Shown: in pieces, positions 35,054 to 43,890 of the stretch
Layout of the letters: every line of letters begins with the position of its first letter
Numbering within the stretch: the first letter of the stretch is position 1
From: Catenulispora acidiphila DSM 44928
GTDB taxonomy: Bacteria > Actinomycetota > Actinomycetes > Streptomycetales > Catenulisporaceae
Direction of reading: 5' to 3'
Length of the DNA: 64,000 bases
Assembly (NCBI RefSeq): GCF_000024025.1
Contig: NC_013131.1
Coordinates: forward strand, 3,720,001-3,784,000
Program-made: the position numbers and the translations under genes
The notes under the pieces: generated by a model
Database searches by the model: none
Seen by the model: the letters and a program-made list of their open reading frames with translations, nothing else
What the model was told of the DNA's origin: nothing

Positions 35054-35736
35054 CCGTCTCAGCAACCCAGGTGGCGCGCCGGCCTCACCACGACGCCCGC
35101 GCTACCGCGATCGCGCTGATCCTCGGCGCGGCGACGATCCTCGCGGTCCTGATCGCCCTCGGCTGGCTGGTCACCAAACCGCTGGCGCACCATTGGCCGC
35201 TCAGCGCCGAAGACGGCGTGAACCGCTACTTCGCGCAGCATCGGGACCACGCCTTGAACGGCGTGTCAGGGTTCTTCTCCACGATCGCCAACACCACGTC
35301 GGCGATCGCCCTGAGCGCGCTGGCGTTCATCGTGATCAGGCTTCTGACGCACCGCTGGACCGAGTCGCTGTTCGTCGCGACCGCGCTGGTCGCCGAGGTC
35401 AGCGTGTTCCTGGTGACCACGATGGTGGTCGATCGCGCGCGGCCGATGGTGCCGCACCTGGACACCGCTCCGCCGACCTCGAGTTTCCCGTCCGGGCACA
35501 CGGCAGCGGCCACCGCGCTGTATGTGGCGGTGGCGCTGGTGGCCCGGCGGCACGGCGCCGCGTGGCCGGTCTGGCTGCTGGTCGCCGTGCCGTGCGCGGT
35601 CGCCCTCTCACGGCTGTACCGCGGGATGCACCATCCCAGCGACGTGCTCGCCGGCGCGTTGTTGGGCGGGCTGTGCGTGCTGCTCGCCGATCGCGTCGTC
35701 CTGACAGACCGGCTCAGGCGCCCGGGTCGGCGGTGA
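35050..35736 (+). CDS. second PAP2-family membrane phosphatase, altered first motif
   Basis: A 228-residue PAP2 protein. F-P-S-G-H-T-A and S-R-L-Y-R-G-M-H-H-P-S-D are intact, but the first motif reads T-M-V-V-D-R-A-R-P, with Thr where the phosphate-binding Lys of K-x6-R-P is expected. Activity may be changed. It overlaps the preceding PAP2 gene by ATGA, so a paired function is possible, and its end overlaps the convergent YihY-type gene by 23 bases. Confidence 0.82.
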   Translation: MTVSATQVARRPHHDARATAIALILGAATILAVLIALGWLVTKPLAHHWPLSAEDGVNRYFAQHRDHALNGVSGFFSTIANTTSAIALSALAFIVIRLLTHRWTESLFVATALVAEVSVFLVTTMVVDRARPMVPHLDTAPPTSSFPSGHTAAATALYVAVALVARRHGAAWPVWLLVAVPCAVALSRLYRGMHHPSDVLAGALLGGLCVLLADRVVLTDRLRRPGRR

Positions 35737-36655
35737 CCGGCGAGGAGACCCCGGCGCGCCGGCTTTCCAGCTGTGCGGCGAACGCGATGCCGTAGAACAG
35801 CGCGATGGCGCTCAGGTTCGCCCACAGCAGGAACGCCAGGACGGCGGTCAGCGGACCGTAGGTGGCGCCGAAGGAGTGGCTGCCTTCGACGTACCACGCC
35901 AGCAGCACGGTGGCCGCCAGCCACACGGCCAGCGACACCGCGGCGCCGAAGAGCAGCCAGGTCGCCGAGGGCTGCCGGCGCCGGGGCGCCTTGCGGAACA
36001 GGACGCCGGCGGAGACCAGCGCCAACAGCGCGCCGACCGGCCAGCGGACCACGTTCCAGGCGTCCAGGGCGGCCGGTGACCAGCGATAGGTGTCGGCCAG
36101 CGAATCCCCGAAGGACCCGCCGAAGACCAGCAGGGCCAGGCCGCAGGCCACGGGCACGCCGGCCAGGAGCGCGCGAATGAACGCGCCGCTGTACTTGGCC
36201 AGGGAGGGGCGGTCGCGCTGGACGCCGTAGATACGGTTGGCGCCGCGCTCTATCTGGCCCATCGCCACGGTCAGCGACAGCAGAGCGCCGATCAACCCCA
36301 GCCACACCGCCGTGCGTCCGCCGTCCCCGGCGCCGCGCAGCGCTTGGTCCACGGAGGCGCGGCTCGCCGCGGGCGTGACCCGGTCGATGGTCTCCTCCAG
36401 GGCGCGTCCCCAGCGCGCGTTGTGCGCCGTCTGCGCCAGGCCCACCAATGCGATCAGGCCCGGCATGGCGGCCAGCGCCATCTGCAGGGCCAGGGCGCGC
36501 GCGTGACTGAAGCCGTCGCCGAAGCGCAGCCGCACGAACGCGTCGCGCAACAACGTCCACGTACCGGTGCGGCGCAGGGTGCGCCAGGCATCGTCGGCGG
36601 ACAGTTCCTCGCCGGACATGGTCCGGGTCTGCGGCACTTTCGTCGTGGTCGACAT
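35714..36655 (-). CDS. YihY/BrkB-like inner-membrane protein
   Basis: A 313-residue protein with an extended cytoplasmic N-terminus and about six membrane helices: A-L-A-L-Q-M-A-L-A-A-M-P-G-L-I-A-L, Q-I-E-R-G-A-N-R-I-Y-G-V, W-P-V-G-A-L-L-A-L, and G-A-T-Y-G-P-L-T-A-V-L-A-F-L-L-W-A-N-L-S. The Y-G-x-L-x-x-x-x-x-x-L-L-W segment is the family signature of YihY/BrkB. The start at 36655 is preferred over 36688 because the extra residues look non-native; neither has a strong ribosome binding site. Confidence 0.82.
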   Translation of the reverse strand: MSTTTKVPQTRTMSGEELSADDAWRTLRRTGTWTLLRDAFVRLRFGDGFSHARALALQMALAAMPGLIALVGLAQTAHNARWGRALEETIDRVTPAASRASVDQALRGAGDGGRTAVWLGLIGALLSLTVAMGQIERGANRIYGVQRDRPSLAKYSGAFIRALLAGVPVACGLALLVFGGSFGDSLADTYRWSPAALDAWNVVRWPVGALLALVSAGVLFRKAPRRRQPSATWLLFGAAVSLAVWLAATVLLAWYVEGSHSFGATYGPLTAVLAFLLWANLSAIALFYGIAFAAQLESRRAGVSSPVTADPGA

Positions 36656-36693
36656 GGTGCACCGGATGTCCGCGGCCTGCCGAATCATGCGCT

Positions 36694-36719
36694 GTTTGAG
36701 CCGCGTGTCCGCGGGCTAT
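36694..36719 (+). promoter_or_regulatory. candidate SigB/SigF-type promoter
   Basis: GTTT at 36694-36697, a 16-base spacer and GGCTAT at 36714-36719, one mismatch. The GTG start at 36730 is only 10 bases further, so the mRNA would be leaderless or nearly so. Confidence 0.42.
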
Positions 36720-36729
36720 CAGGCGGGGC

Positions 36730-37695
36730 GTGAATCAGGTCGCGATCGTGGTCCATGAAGGAAAGCTCGCGGCGTTGCACGGCGAGGACCCGTGCGATCA
36801 GCTGCGCTGGGCGTTGCGGGCGCGCGGGGAGCCCGCGCCGAAGCTGTATCCGACCAGCGACAGCGACGCCGGAGGACAAGCGGTGCGCAAGGCGTTGGCC
36901 GAAGGCGCGCGGCTCGTCGTGGTGTGCGGCGGCGACGGGACGGTGAGCTCGTGCGCCGCTGCCTTGGCCGGAACCGGCGTGCCGATGGCAGTGATCCCCA
37001 TCGGCACCGGGAACCTGGTGGCGCGAAATCTCGGCATCCCCGCGGATCCGACCGTGGCGGTGGGCGTCGCGGTCTCCGGCGTCGACCGCGCTGTCGACGT
37101 GGGTCGGCTGGGGGACATGCCGGATGACGCCTCGGACGGCGCATCGGGCACATCGGACGGCACATCGAAGGGCGCTGTGATGGTCGGCATGGCAGGCGTC
37201 GGCCTCGATGCCGCGATGGTCCAGGACGCCCCGCACGGGCTGAAACGGCGGATCGGCTGGCCCGCGTACGTCATCTCGCTGCTTCGACACCTCGCGGACC
37301 GGGGTTTCGCCGTGGAGATCGACGTGGACGGCAAGCGCACCTCGCACCGGCACGTCCGGACCGTGGTGATCGGCAACGTCGGCGGCCTGCACGCCGGATT
37401 GTCGCTCTTCCCCGACGCCCAACCGGACAACGGCGTCCTGGAGGTCGCGGTCCTCGCGCCGCGCACCGTGCTGGGCTGGATACCGGTCACCGCCCGCCTG
37501 CTGCGCGGCCGCGATCGGCCGCCGGTCATCGCACGGGCGCGGGGTCGGCACATCGTGGTCTCCGGACAGTCCGTGCTGCGGCGCGAGGCGGACGGGGAGG
37601 CCCTGGCCGACGGCCGCGTCCTGGACGTCACCGTCGAGCCGGGAGCCCTGCTGCTCAGGGTCGCCGCCGAGACTTCGGCCGACGCGCAGGGGTGA
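36730..37695 (+). CDS. diacylglycerol/lipid kinase family protein
   Basis: A 321-residue DAGK-catalytic-domain protein. G-G-D-G-T at 67-71 and P-I-G-T-G-N-L-V-A-R-N-L-G-I-P are the nucleotide-binding motifs; G-M-A-G-V-G-L-D-A and the C-terminal D-G-E-A motif complete the fold. It should phosphorylate diacylglycerol or a related lipid, acting at the membrane. A Gly/Ser/Asp-rich insertion lies at about 130-150. Two lipid-phosphate phosphatases are encoded just upstream, so lipid-phosphate turnover seems to be a theme here. Confidence 0.83.
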   Translation: MNQVAIVVHEGKLAALHGEDPCDQLRWALRARGEPAPKLYPTSDSDAGGQAVRKALAEGARLVVVCGGDGTVSSCAAALAGTGVPMAVIPIGTGNLVARNLGIPADPTVAVGVAVSGVDRAVDVGRLGDMPDDASDGASGTSDGTSKGAVMVGMAGVGLDAAMVQDAPHGLKRRIGWPAYVISLLRHLADRGFAVEIDVDGKRTSHRHVRTVVIGNVGGLHAGLSLFPDAQPDNGVLEVAVLAPRTVLGWIPVTARLLRGRDRPPVIARARGRHIVVSGQSVLRREADGEALADGRVLDVTVEPGALLLRVAAETSADAQG

Positions 37696-37794
37696 GCTGC
37701 TCGGGCACCGTTTTACCGGCGGCGATGGCGGGCACAAGAAGCGCCCAAGATCCGCTCCGGTACAGCGATGCCCAAGTGAAAAGAGGGAGAGGTC

Positions 37795-39396
37795 ATGCAC
37801 GTGCGACTCTCAGCCGTCAGCGTCCCCGTCGCCATGGTCCTGGTCACGGCGGCGAGCGTCTGGGCCACGGTGGCTGTCTCCCTATGGTGGCTGTTCGCCC
37901 TGGTGCCCTTCGGTGCGCTCGCTGTGGTGGCGATCTATGACGTCGTGCAGCGGCGGCACTCGATTTTGCGGAACTTCCCGCTTCTGGGGCACATGCGCTA
38001 TCTGCTGGAGGCGATCCGGCCGGAGATGCAGCAGTACTTCATCGAGCGGGACTATGACGGCCGTCCGTTCGACCGCGACACCCGAACGGTCGTGTACGAG
38101 CAGTCCAAGGGCATCCACGAGGAGACCTCGTTCGGTACCGAACTGGATGTGAACCAGGCCGGATACGAGTACGTCGAGCACGCCACGGTTCCGCTGAATC
38201 CCGACAAGGAGCAGCCGCGGGTCCGGATCGGCGGTCCGGACTGCACGCAGCCGTACGACATGGCGATGCTGAACGTGTCGGCGATGAGTTTCGGCTCGCT
38301 GAGCGCGAACGCGATCCGCGCCCTGAACGCCGGTGCGGCGCGCGGGGGTTTCGCGCACGACACCGGCGAGGGCGGTCTGACGCCGTATCACCTCGAGGGC
38401 GGCGGCGACCTGGTCTGGGAGATCGGCAGCGGCTACTTCAGCGTCCGTACCCGCGACGGCGACTTCGATCCGGAGCAGTTCCGGGACAAGGTCGCCCATC
38501 CGCACGTCAAGTGTGCCGAGCTGAAGCTGAGCCAGGGCGCCAAGCCGGGTCTGGGCGGTGTGCTGCCCGGGGCGAAGGTGACCGCGGAGATCGCCCGCTT
38601 CCGCGAGGTGCCCGAGGGTGAGAAGTGCATCAGCCCGCCCGCGCACAAGGTGTTCGAGACGCCGCGGGAACTGGTGCTGTTCATGGCGAAGATGCGCGAG
38701 CTGGCCGACGGCAAGCCGGTCGGCTTCAAGCTCTGCGTCGGGCGCCGCAGCGAGTTCCTGGCGATATGCAAGGCGATGGTCGCCGAGGGCGTCACGCCGG
38801 ACTTCATCGTGGTGGACGGCGCCGAGGGCGGGACCGGCGCCGCGCCGCTGGAGTTCCAGGACGGCGTCGGGCAGCCGCTGACCGACGGGCTCATGATCGT
38901 GCACAACGCCCTGGTCGGCACCGGGCTGCGGGACCGGATCCGGATCGGCGCCAGCGGCAAGGTCGCCACCGGGATGGACATCGTCAAGCGGGTCGCCATG
39001 GGGGCGGACTACACGAACTCGGCGCGGGCGATGATGATGGCGGCCGGCTGCATCCAGGCGCGCATGTGCCACACCAACCGCTGCCCGGTCGGCGTGGCCA
39101 CCCAGGACCCGGCCCGCGCCCGCGCGCTGGACGTGGCGGACAAGACCGAGCGCGTCCGGCAGTTCCAGCAGAACACGGTCGCCCAGGCTCAGCAGATCAT
39201 CGCCGCTATGGGACTGCGGCATCCCGATGAACTGCGACCGGGCCATCTGTTGCGCCGCATCGACCAGAACAGTGTGCGGACCTACGCCGAGCTGTTCGAA
39301 TGGCTGGAGCCCGGCGAGCTGCTGAGCGAGGCGCCGCAGGGCTGGGCCGCCGACTGGCGTGCTGCCAATGCGGATCGGTTCACCGCCAGCGTGTGA
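37795..39396 (+). CDS. membrane-anchored FMN-dependent glutamate-synthase-like protein
   Basis: A 533-residue protein. Two membrane helices (about 10-28 and 30-48) are followed by a glutamate synthase large-subunit-type TIM barrel: M-S-F-G-S-L-S-A-N-A, D-T-G-E-G-G-L-T-P-Y-H, Q-G-A-K-P-G-L-G-G, D-G-A-E-G-G-T-G-A-A-P, and Cys419, Cys425 and Cys430 (C-x5-C-x4-C) for a 3Fe-4S cluster. The amidotransferase domain of true glutamate synthase is absent, as in the archaeal-type and stand-alone members. Substrate unknown. GAGGGAGAGG precedes the ATG. Confidence 0.85.
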   Translation: MHVRLSAVSVPVAMVLVTAASVWATVAVSLWWLFALVPFGALAVVAIYDVVQRRHSILRNFPLLGHMRYLLEAIRPEMQQYFIERDYDGRPFDRDTRTVVYEQSKGIHEETSFGTELDVNQAGYEYVEHATVPLNPDKEQPRVRIGGPDCTQPYDMAMLNVSAMSFGSLSANAIRALNAGAARGGFAHDTGEGGLTPYHLEGGGDLVWEIGSGYFSVRTRDGDFDPEQFRDKVAHPHVKCAELKLSQGAKPGLGGVLPGAKVTAEIARFREVPEGEKCISPPAHKVFETPRELVLFMAKMRELADGKPVGFKLCVGRRSEFLAICKAMVAEGVTPDFIVVDGAEGGTGAAPLEFQDGVGQPLTDGLMIVHNALVGTGLRDRIRIGASGKVATGMDIVKRVAMGADYTNSARAMMMAAGCIQARMCHTNRCPVGVATQDPARARALDVADKTERVRQFQQNTVAQAQQIIAAMGLRHPDELRPGHLLRRIDQNSVRTYAELFEWLEPGELLSEAPQGWAADWRAANADRFTASV

Positions 39397-39416
39397 ACAG
39401 TGCTCTCAGTGGGCTG

Positions 39417-41669
39417 TCACAGATGGAACGGGACCGAGGTGATCACGACGCTCGGCAGGTGGCGGAGCATGCGCCGCAGCCGGGCGGCGATCCGGTCGTG
39501 CAGCACGGACTGCCACCAGTGCTCGACCACGACCTCGGGGAGGATCACCGTGAGGATGAGGCCGGAGTGGCGGCCGGCGAGGGCTTCCAGGGAGTCCACG
39601 AGCGGGGTGACGGTGGTGCGGTACGGCGACACCACGACTTCCAGCGGGAGGTGGGCGCCCCAGGTCTGCCAGTACTCGCCGAAGCGCTTGGCCTCGTCCT
39701 CGGTCGGGCTGACGTGCACGACCAGGACCGGCTGTCCGAGTGAGGTGGCGTAGGCGAGGGCGCGCATCGCCGGGCGGTCGAGGACGGAGAGCGGGACCAC
39801 TGTCAGGTGGCGGATCCGGTGGGGCGTCTGCCGATCGTGGTCGCCCTCGCCCTCGCCCTCGTCCTCGGCAGCCGCCCTGTCCGTCGCTTCGTCCGTCGCC
39901 TTGTCCGCCGCCTCGTCGGGCGCCGGCGGGGTGACGCACGGCTGCGGAACCTCGATCGTGTCAGGGCCCAGCTCGACGAGGGCGGCGACGCGGTCGTAGT
40001 GGCGCCGGATCGCCAGCGCGAGTCCCACGAACAGCAGGACGGCGACCACCGCGACCCACGCCCCCTCCAGGAACTTCGTGACGCCCGCGGTGACGAAGAC
40101 CGCGCCGGACATGGTCATCCCGACCGCGTTGAAGGTCAGGCTGCGGCGCCAGCGGTCGCCGCGCTCGTGCCACCACAGCGCGACCATGCCCGCCTGGGAC
40201 AACGTGAACGCCAGGAACACCCCGACCGCGAACAGCGGGATCAGCGGATCGGTCTTGCCGCCGAAAGCCGTGTAGAGCAAGGCGGCGGTGACGGACAGCA
40301 CGATGATCCCGTTGCTGAACGCCAGCCGGTCGCCCATGCGCAGGAACATCCTCGGCGCCTGGCGGTCGCGCGCGAGATAGAACAGGACGCGCGGGAAGTC
40401 GTTGAACGCGGTGTTCGCCGCCAGCAGCAGGATCGCCGCGGTCGCCGCCTGGGTGAAGCCGTACAGCACGCCCGGTCCGTACAGCTGCCGAGCCAGCTGC
40501 GACAGCGCCGTCTGACCCGCGTTCGGGACCACGCCGCGCAGGTGGAGCACGACGATCGTGCCCACGAACATGACGATCAGCACGGCGATCATGATCGTGA
40601 GCGTCGTGCGCGCGTTGCGCCACTCGGGCTTGGTGAACGTCGGGACGGCGTCGGAGATGGCTTCCACGCCGGTCATTGCGGTCGCGCCGGAGGCGAAGGC
40701 GCGCAGGATCAGCAGCAGTCCGGCGCTTTGCGTGACGCCCAGATGCGGGGGAGCGGCCGCATGGAAGCTGTCGCGGGCGGCGTCGGCGAGCCCGAATCCG
40801 ATCAGCAGCGCGATGGCCAGGATGAAGGCATAGGTCGGTGCGGCGAACAGCACGCCGGCCTGCCGCACCCCGCGCAGGTTCCCCGCGAGCAGTACCGCGA
40901 TCACCCCGAGACCGATCGGCACGGTGGAGCCCGCCAACGACGGCACCGCGGAGGTCAGCGCGGCGACGCCGGCGGACACCGACACCGCTACGGTGAGGAT
41001 GTAGTCGACGAGCAGCCCGGCCGCCGCGAACAGTCCCGGGACCCGCCCCAGATTGCCGCTGGCGACGATGTAAGACCCGCCGCCCTTGGGATAGGCGCGG
41101 ATCGTCTGCCGGTAGGAGACGCCGACAGCGAGCATGAGAAGCGCGATCACGCCGGCGATCGGCAGCGCGTTCCGCAGCCCGGCGGCGCCGGCCAGGACCA
41201 GGATCGCCAGCATGGCTTCGGGTCCGTAGGCGACGGAGGACAGAGCGTCGGCGGAGAGAACCGGCAGCGCGATCAGCTTCCGCATGCGCTCGTGCGCTAT
41301 GGCGCTACTGCGCAGCGGATGTCCCAGAAAGAGATGGCGAGCTCGGCGTCCCACGGTCGCAAGATCACTCGGCAGCCGCTCGGCTTCAGTGGTCTCTTCC
41401 ACTGTCTCGACGCTGTGCCCCCGATCGGACAGCGCCGTGACCGGCACGAACCGGCCGAAGCGCGACGGCTTCACAGAGGTCGGGTACGCCTCGAGCGTGG
41501 GATCGACGGGCAGCGCGTCGCGCCAGGACTCCGGGTCCTCGATGACGCGACCCCACTCGCGTCCGACGTCGCGCAGCACCGCGCGTTGTCGGCGATCGAG
41601 CTCGGGCAGCTGATCGGAGGGACTCGGCATGCCGGGACGCCGGGCGCTGGTCTCTTTCGTCGCTGCCAT
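39417..41669 (-). CDS. kimA: KimA-type potassium transporter (APC superfamily)
   Basis: A 750-residue transporter with 12 membrane helices and a long cytoplasmic C-terminal domain. L-S-A-D-A-L-S-S-V-A-Y-G-P-E, Y-P-K-G-G-G-S-Y and L-L-V-D-Y-I-L-T-V-A-V-S-V-S are the hallmarks of the KimA (YdaO) group, high-affinity potassium-proton symporters. The last roughly 150 residues form a universal-stress-like domain (V-V-P-L-S-V-L-D-R-P, V-L-V-V-H-V-S) that in KimA binds c-di-AMP. A Glu/Asp-rich linker precedes it. The start at 41669 (AAGG upstream) is chosen over longer frames. A general amino-acid permease role cannot be excluded. Confidence 0.78.
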   Translation of the reverse strand: MAATKETSARRPGMPSPSDQLPELDRRQRAVLRDVGREWGRVIEDPESWRDALPVDPTLEAYPTSVKPSRFGRFVPVTALSDRGHSVETVEETTEAERLPSDLATVGRRARHLFLGHPLRSSAIAHERMRKLIALPVLSADALSSVAYGPEAMLAILVLAGAAGLRNALPIAGVIALLMLAVGVSYRQTIRAYPKGGGSYIVASGNLGRVPGLFAAAGLLVDYILTVAVSVSAGVAALTSAVPSLAGSTVPIGLGVIAVLLAGNLRGVRQAGVLFAAPTYAFILAIALLIGFGLADAARDSFHAAAPPHLGVTQSAGLLLILRAFASGATAMTGVEAISDAVPTFTKPEWRNARTTLTIMIAVLIVMFVGTIVVLHLRGVVPNAGQTALSQLARQLYGPGVLYGFTQAATAAILLLAANTAFNDFPRVLFYLARDRQAPRMFLRMGDRLAFSNGIIVLSVTAALLYTAFGGKTDPLIPLFAVGVFLAFTLSQAGMVALWWHERGDRWRRSLTFNAVGMTMSGAVFVTAGVTKFLEGAWVAVVAVLLFVGLALAIRRHYDRVAALVELGPDTIEVPQPCVTPPAPDEAADKATDEATDRAAAEDEGEGEGDHDRQTPHRIRHLTVVPLSVLDRPAMRALAYATSLGQPVLVVHVSPTEDEAKRFGEYWQTWGAHLPLEVVVSPYRTTVTPLVDSLEALAGRHSGLILTVILPEVVVEHWWQSVLHDRIAARLRRMLRHLPSVVITSVPFHL

Positions 41670-41800
41670 GCCCGGCCTTATGGCCTGGCCGCCAGGGGTT
41701 ACACCCCGCCGAGGCGGAGCCTCACGGCCGGGGCGGCTGTTTGGCATGCGGCGGATGAGCCATACGGGCCCAAAGGCAGGGTTCGTAGAGGAGACGCAGT

Positions 41801-42127
41801 ATGACTGACGCCATCGACACATCCGCCCTGGCCACCAAGGTCTTCGACGCCGTCAAGCCCGCGATCGGCGCTTACGGCACCGGCGCCCTGGTCCGCGACG
41901 AGCAGGCGAACGCCCCGCACGCCGTCGAACTGGGACGCGAGATCCTGCAGGAGATCTACTGGCGCGACAAGAACGTCCCGCCGCTGGAGTCCGCGGTCAA
42001 CGACTTCGCCGCCGGATCCCAGGACGAGGACGCCGCCGCCGGGCTCCGCCTGGAGATCAAGAAGGTCCTGGCCTCCGACGCGGCGCTCGCCGCCGACATC
42101 GCGAAGATGGTGGGTGGCTCGTCGTAG
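41801..42127 (+). CDS. small acidic helical protein, unknown function
   Basis: A 108-residue soluble protein rich in Ala, Asp and Glu: K-V-F-D-A-V-K-P-A-I-G-A-Y-G-T-G-A-L, L-G-R-E-I-L-Q-E-I-Y-W-R-D, L-E-I-K-K-V-L-A-S-D. It looks fully helical; I recognise no family. GAGGAGA lies nine bases before the ATG. It is divergent from the KimA gene with a 131-base gap and ends at a clear terminator. Confidence 0.65.
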   Translation: MTDAIDTSALATKVFDAVKPAIGAYGTGALVRDEQANAPHAVELGREILQEIYWRDKNVPPLESAVNDFAAGSQDEDAAAGLRLEIKKVLASDAALAADIAKMVGGSS

Positions 42128-42146
42128 GAGTGCTGAGTGTCTGGGG

Positions 42147-42181
42147 CAGGCCGTCTTCTCCATGGGCGAGAAGGCGGCCTG
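42147..42181. terminator. bidirectional terminator hairpin
   Basis: 14-bp arms (42147-42160, 42168-42181) with one G-U pair and a 7-base loop, between convergent genes. Confidence 0.7.
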
Positions 42182-42196
42182 TTCGCTGTCGCGATC

Positions 42197-42847
42197 TCAG
42201 CCCTCGATGACGACCGCCGTCACGACCAACCCCTCGCCGACCGCGTACCGCCCGCTCAGTCGCATCAGCGGCTCGCCGCCGACGACCAGCCCTGGCTGGT
42301 GCAGCTCGACGTCAAAGGTCTGAGCCGGCGGGTCGAAGCGCAGTGTCGCGTCCTGGAAGTCCAGCCAGCGGCGGGCCAAAGGGAACCAGACCTTGTAGAC
42401 CGACTCCTTGGCGCTGAACAGCACCTTGTCCCAGTGTGTCTCCGGGTGCTGCGATGCCAGGGCGGCGAGCATCGGGATCTCTTCCGGGCGGGCGATCATC
42501 TTCAGCGTGCCGGGCGGGAGCTCCTCGTGCGGTTCGGCGTCGATGCCCAGGCTGGTCACGGCGGCGGCGCGCGCCACGGCTGCGGCGCGGTAGCCGTCGC
42601 AGTGGGTCAGGGCGCCGACGACGCCCTCGGGCCACAGCGGTTCGTTCTTCGGGCCGCGCAGGATCGGAACGGCGGGGTGGCCCAGGTCGGCCAGCGCCTT
42701 GCGGGCGCACCAGCGTGCGGTGGCGAACTCCCGGCGCCGCTTGTCGACGGCGCGGGCGACCAGCTCGGCTTCTTCCGGGAACAGGTCGTCGATGTCGGTG
42801 CGCCTCTCCACCGACGCCACCGAGGACGGCAGGATGCCCTCGATCAC
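42197..42847 (-). CDS. Sfp-type 4'-phosphopantetheinyl transferase
   Basis: A 216-residue transferase of the EntD/Npt class. L-G-I-D-A-E-P with Asp103 and Glu105 and F-S-A-K-E-S-V-Y-K with Lys147 and Glu148 are the metal and coenzyme A motifs; L-T-H-C-D-G-Y holds the third motif. It transfers phosphopantetheine from coenzyme A to Ser of carrier proteins and could prime the NRPS carrier domains encoded at 51901-58274. The GTG at 42847 overlaps the stop of the preceding metallophosphoesterase by GTGA, and GGGAGA lies in that gene, which sets the start. Confidence 0.92.
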   Translation of the reverse strand: MIEGILPSSVASVERRTDIDDLFPEEAELVARAVDKRRREFATARWCARKALADLGHPAVPILRGPKNEPLWPEGVVGALTHCDGYRAAAVARAAAVTSLGIDAEPHEELPPGTLKMIARPEEIPMLAALASQHPETHWDKVLFSAKESVYKVWFPLARRWLDFQDATLRFDPPAQTFDVELHQPGLVVGGEPLMRLSGRYAVGEGLVVTAVVIEG

Positions 42848-43722
42848 AGGCGGTCTCCCAGCGTCGGCTCCGGCGGGGGCGGCGGCACGATCTGGCGCAG
42901 CGGATCGACCGGCGGACGTCGGCTCCACTCGCGCGGGTAGCCGAGGGAGACCTCGGTGAAGCGCACGTTGTCATAAACCGTGCGGCGCGGGATGTGCAGG
43001 TGTCCGTAGACCATGTCCGTGGCGTTGAAGCGCTTGTGCCAGTCGGCGGTCGCCTCGGTGCCGCACCACTGGGCGAACTCCGGGTATCGCAGGATCCTGG
43101 TCGGCGTCCGCACCAGCGGGTAGTGGTTGACCAGGATCGTCGGCACGGCGGGATCCAGCTCGCCGAGCCGCGCCTCGGTGTAGGCGACCCGGCTGCGGCA
43201 CCAGTCCTCGCGGCTCGGATGCGGGTCGGGGTACAGGAGGAACTGGTCGGTGCAGACGATGCCCGCCGCCTCGGCGATGGCCATGCCCTCGGCCGCGTCC
43301 CGCGCGCCCGGCGGCAGGAAGCTGTAGTCGTAGAGCACGAACAGCGGCGCGATCACCGTCGGCCCGCCCTCGCCGTTCCAGACCGGATACGGGTCCTCGG
43401 GTGTGTGGATGCCCAGGGACCGGCAGTGCTCGACCAAGCCGCGGTAGCGGTACTCCCCGCGCAGCGTGACCGGGTCCTTCGGATGCGTCCACAGCTCGTG
43501 GTTGCCCGGCGTCCACACCACGGTGGCGAACCGGTCGGACAGCAGCTCCAGCGCCGCGGCGACGTCCCCGAACAACTCGCCGACATCACCGGCCACCAGC
43601 AGCCAGTCATCCTTGTGAACCGGCCGCAGCCGCTCCACGATCGCCTTGTTGTCGGGGTGCGCGACGTGCAGATCGCTCACCGCCCAAACCCGCGGGCCGT
43701 CCCCTGCCGGATATCCGCTCAC
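42844..43722 (-). CDS. metallophosphoesterase
   Basis: A 292-residue calcineurin-like phosphoesterase: V-S-D-L-H-V, L-V-A-G-D-V-G-E, G-N-H-E-L-W, V-N-H-Y-P-L and Y-G-H-L-H are the five di-metal motifs, all intact. It precedes and overlaps the phosphopantetheinyl transferase gene; the same pair occurs in other actinobacteria and hints at a role in phosphopantetheine or coenzyme A metabolism, but the substrate is not known. GTG start after a G-rich stretch. Confidence 0.85.
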   Translation of the reverse strand: MSGYPAGDGPRVWAVSDLHVAHPDNKAIVERLRPVHKDDWLLVAGDVGELFGDVAAALELLSDRFATVVWTPGNHELWTHPKDPVTLRGEYRYRGLVEHCRSLGIHTPEDPYPVWNGEGGPTVIAPLFVLYDYSFLPPGARDAAEGMAIAEAAGIVCTDQFLLYPDPHPSREDWCRSRVAYTEARLGELDPAVPTILVNHYPLVRTPTRILRYPEFAQWCGTEATADWHKRFNATDMVYGHLHIPRRTVYDNVRFTEVSLGYPREWSRRPPVDPLRQIVPPPPPEPTLGDRL

Positions 43723-43890
43723 CGCCGCCCCATCCCCTCGCTCAGCCGCCGGGAAACGCGGCGCGGGTCGCGCCACGGGCGGCCCTACCACTGTCGCATC
43801 GGTGTACTCGTGTATGCAGCCGCCGAAAACCCGGTGCGAGTGATCGGCGGCGGATGTGTGATGGAACGTCCGCCGATCACGGGAGAGAAC

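Noticed and set aside
37710-37735. GTTT-N16-GGGCAC before the glutamate-synthase-like gene as a SigB promoter
   Set aside because: Two mismatches in the -10 element; too weak to list beside the better matches.
41670-41800. Possible c-di-AMP (ydaO-type) riboswitch before the KimA gene
   Set aside because: I looked for the conserved core motifs on the minus strand and did not find a convincing set in this 131-base gap.
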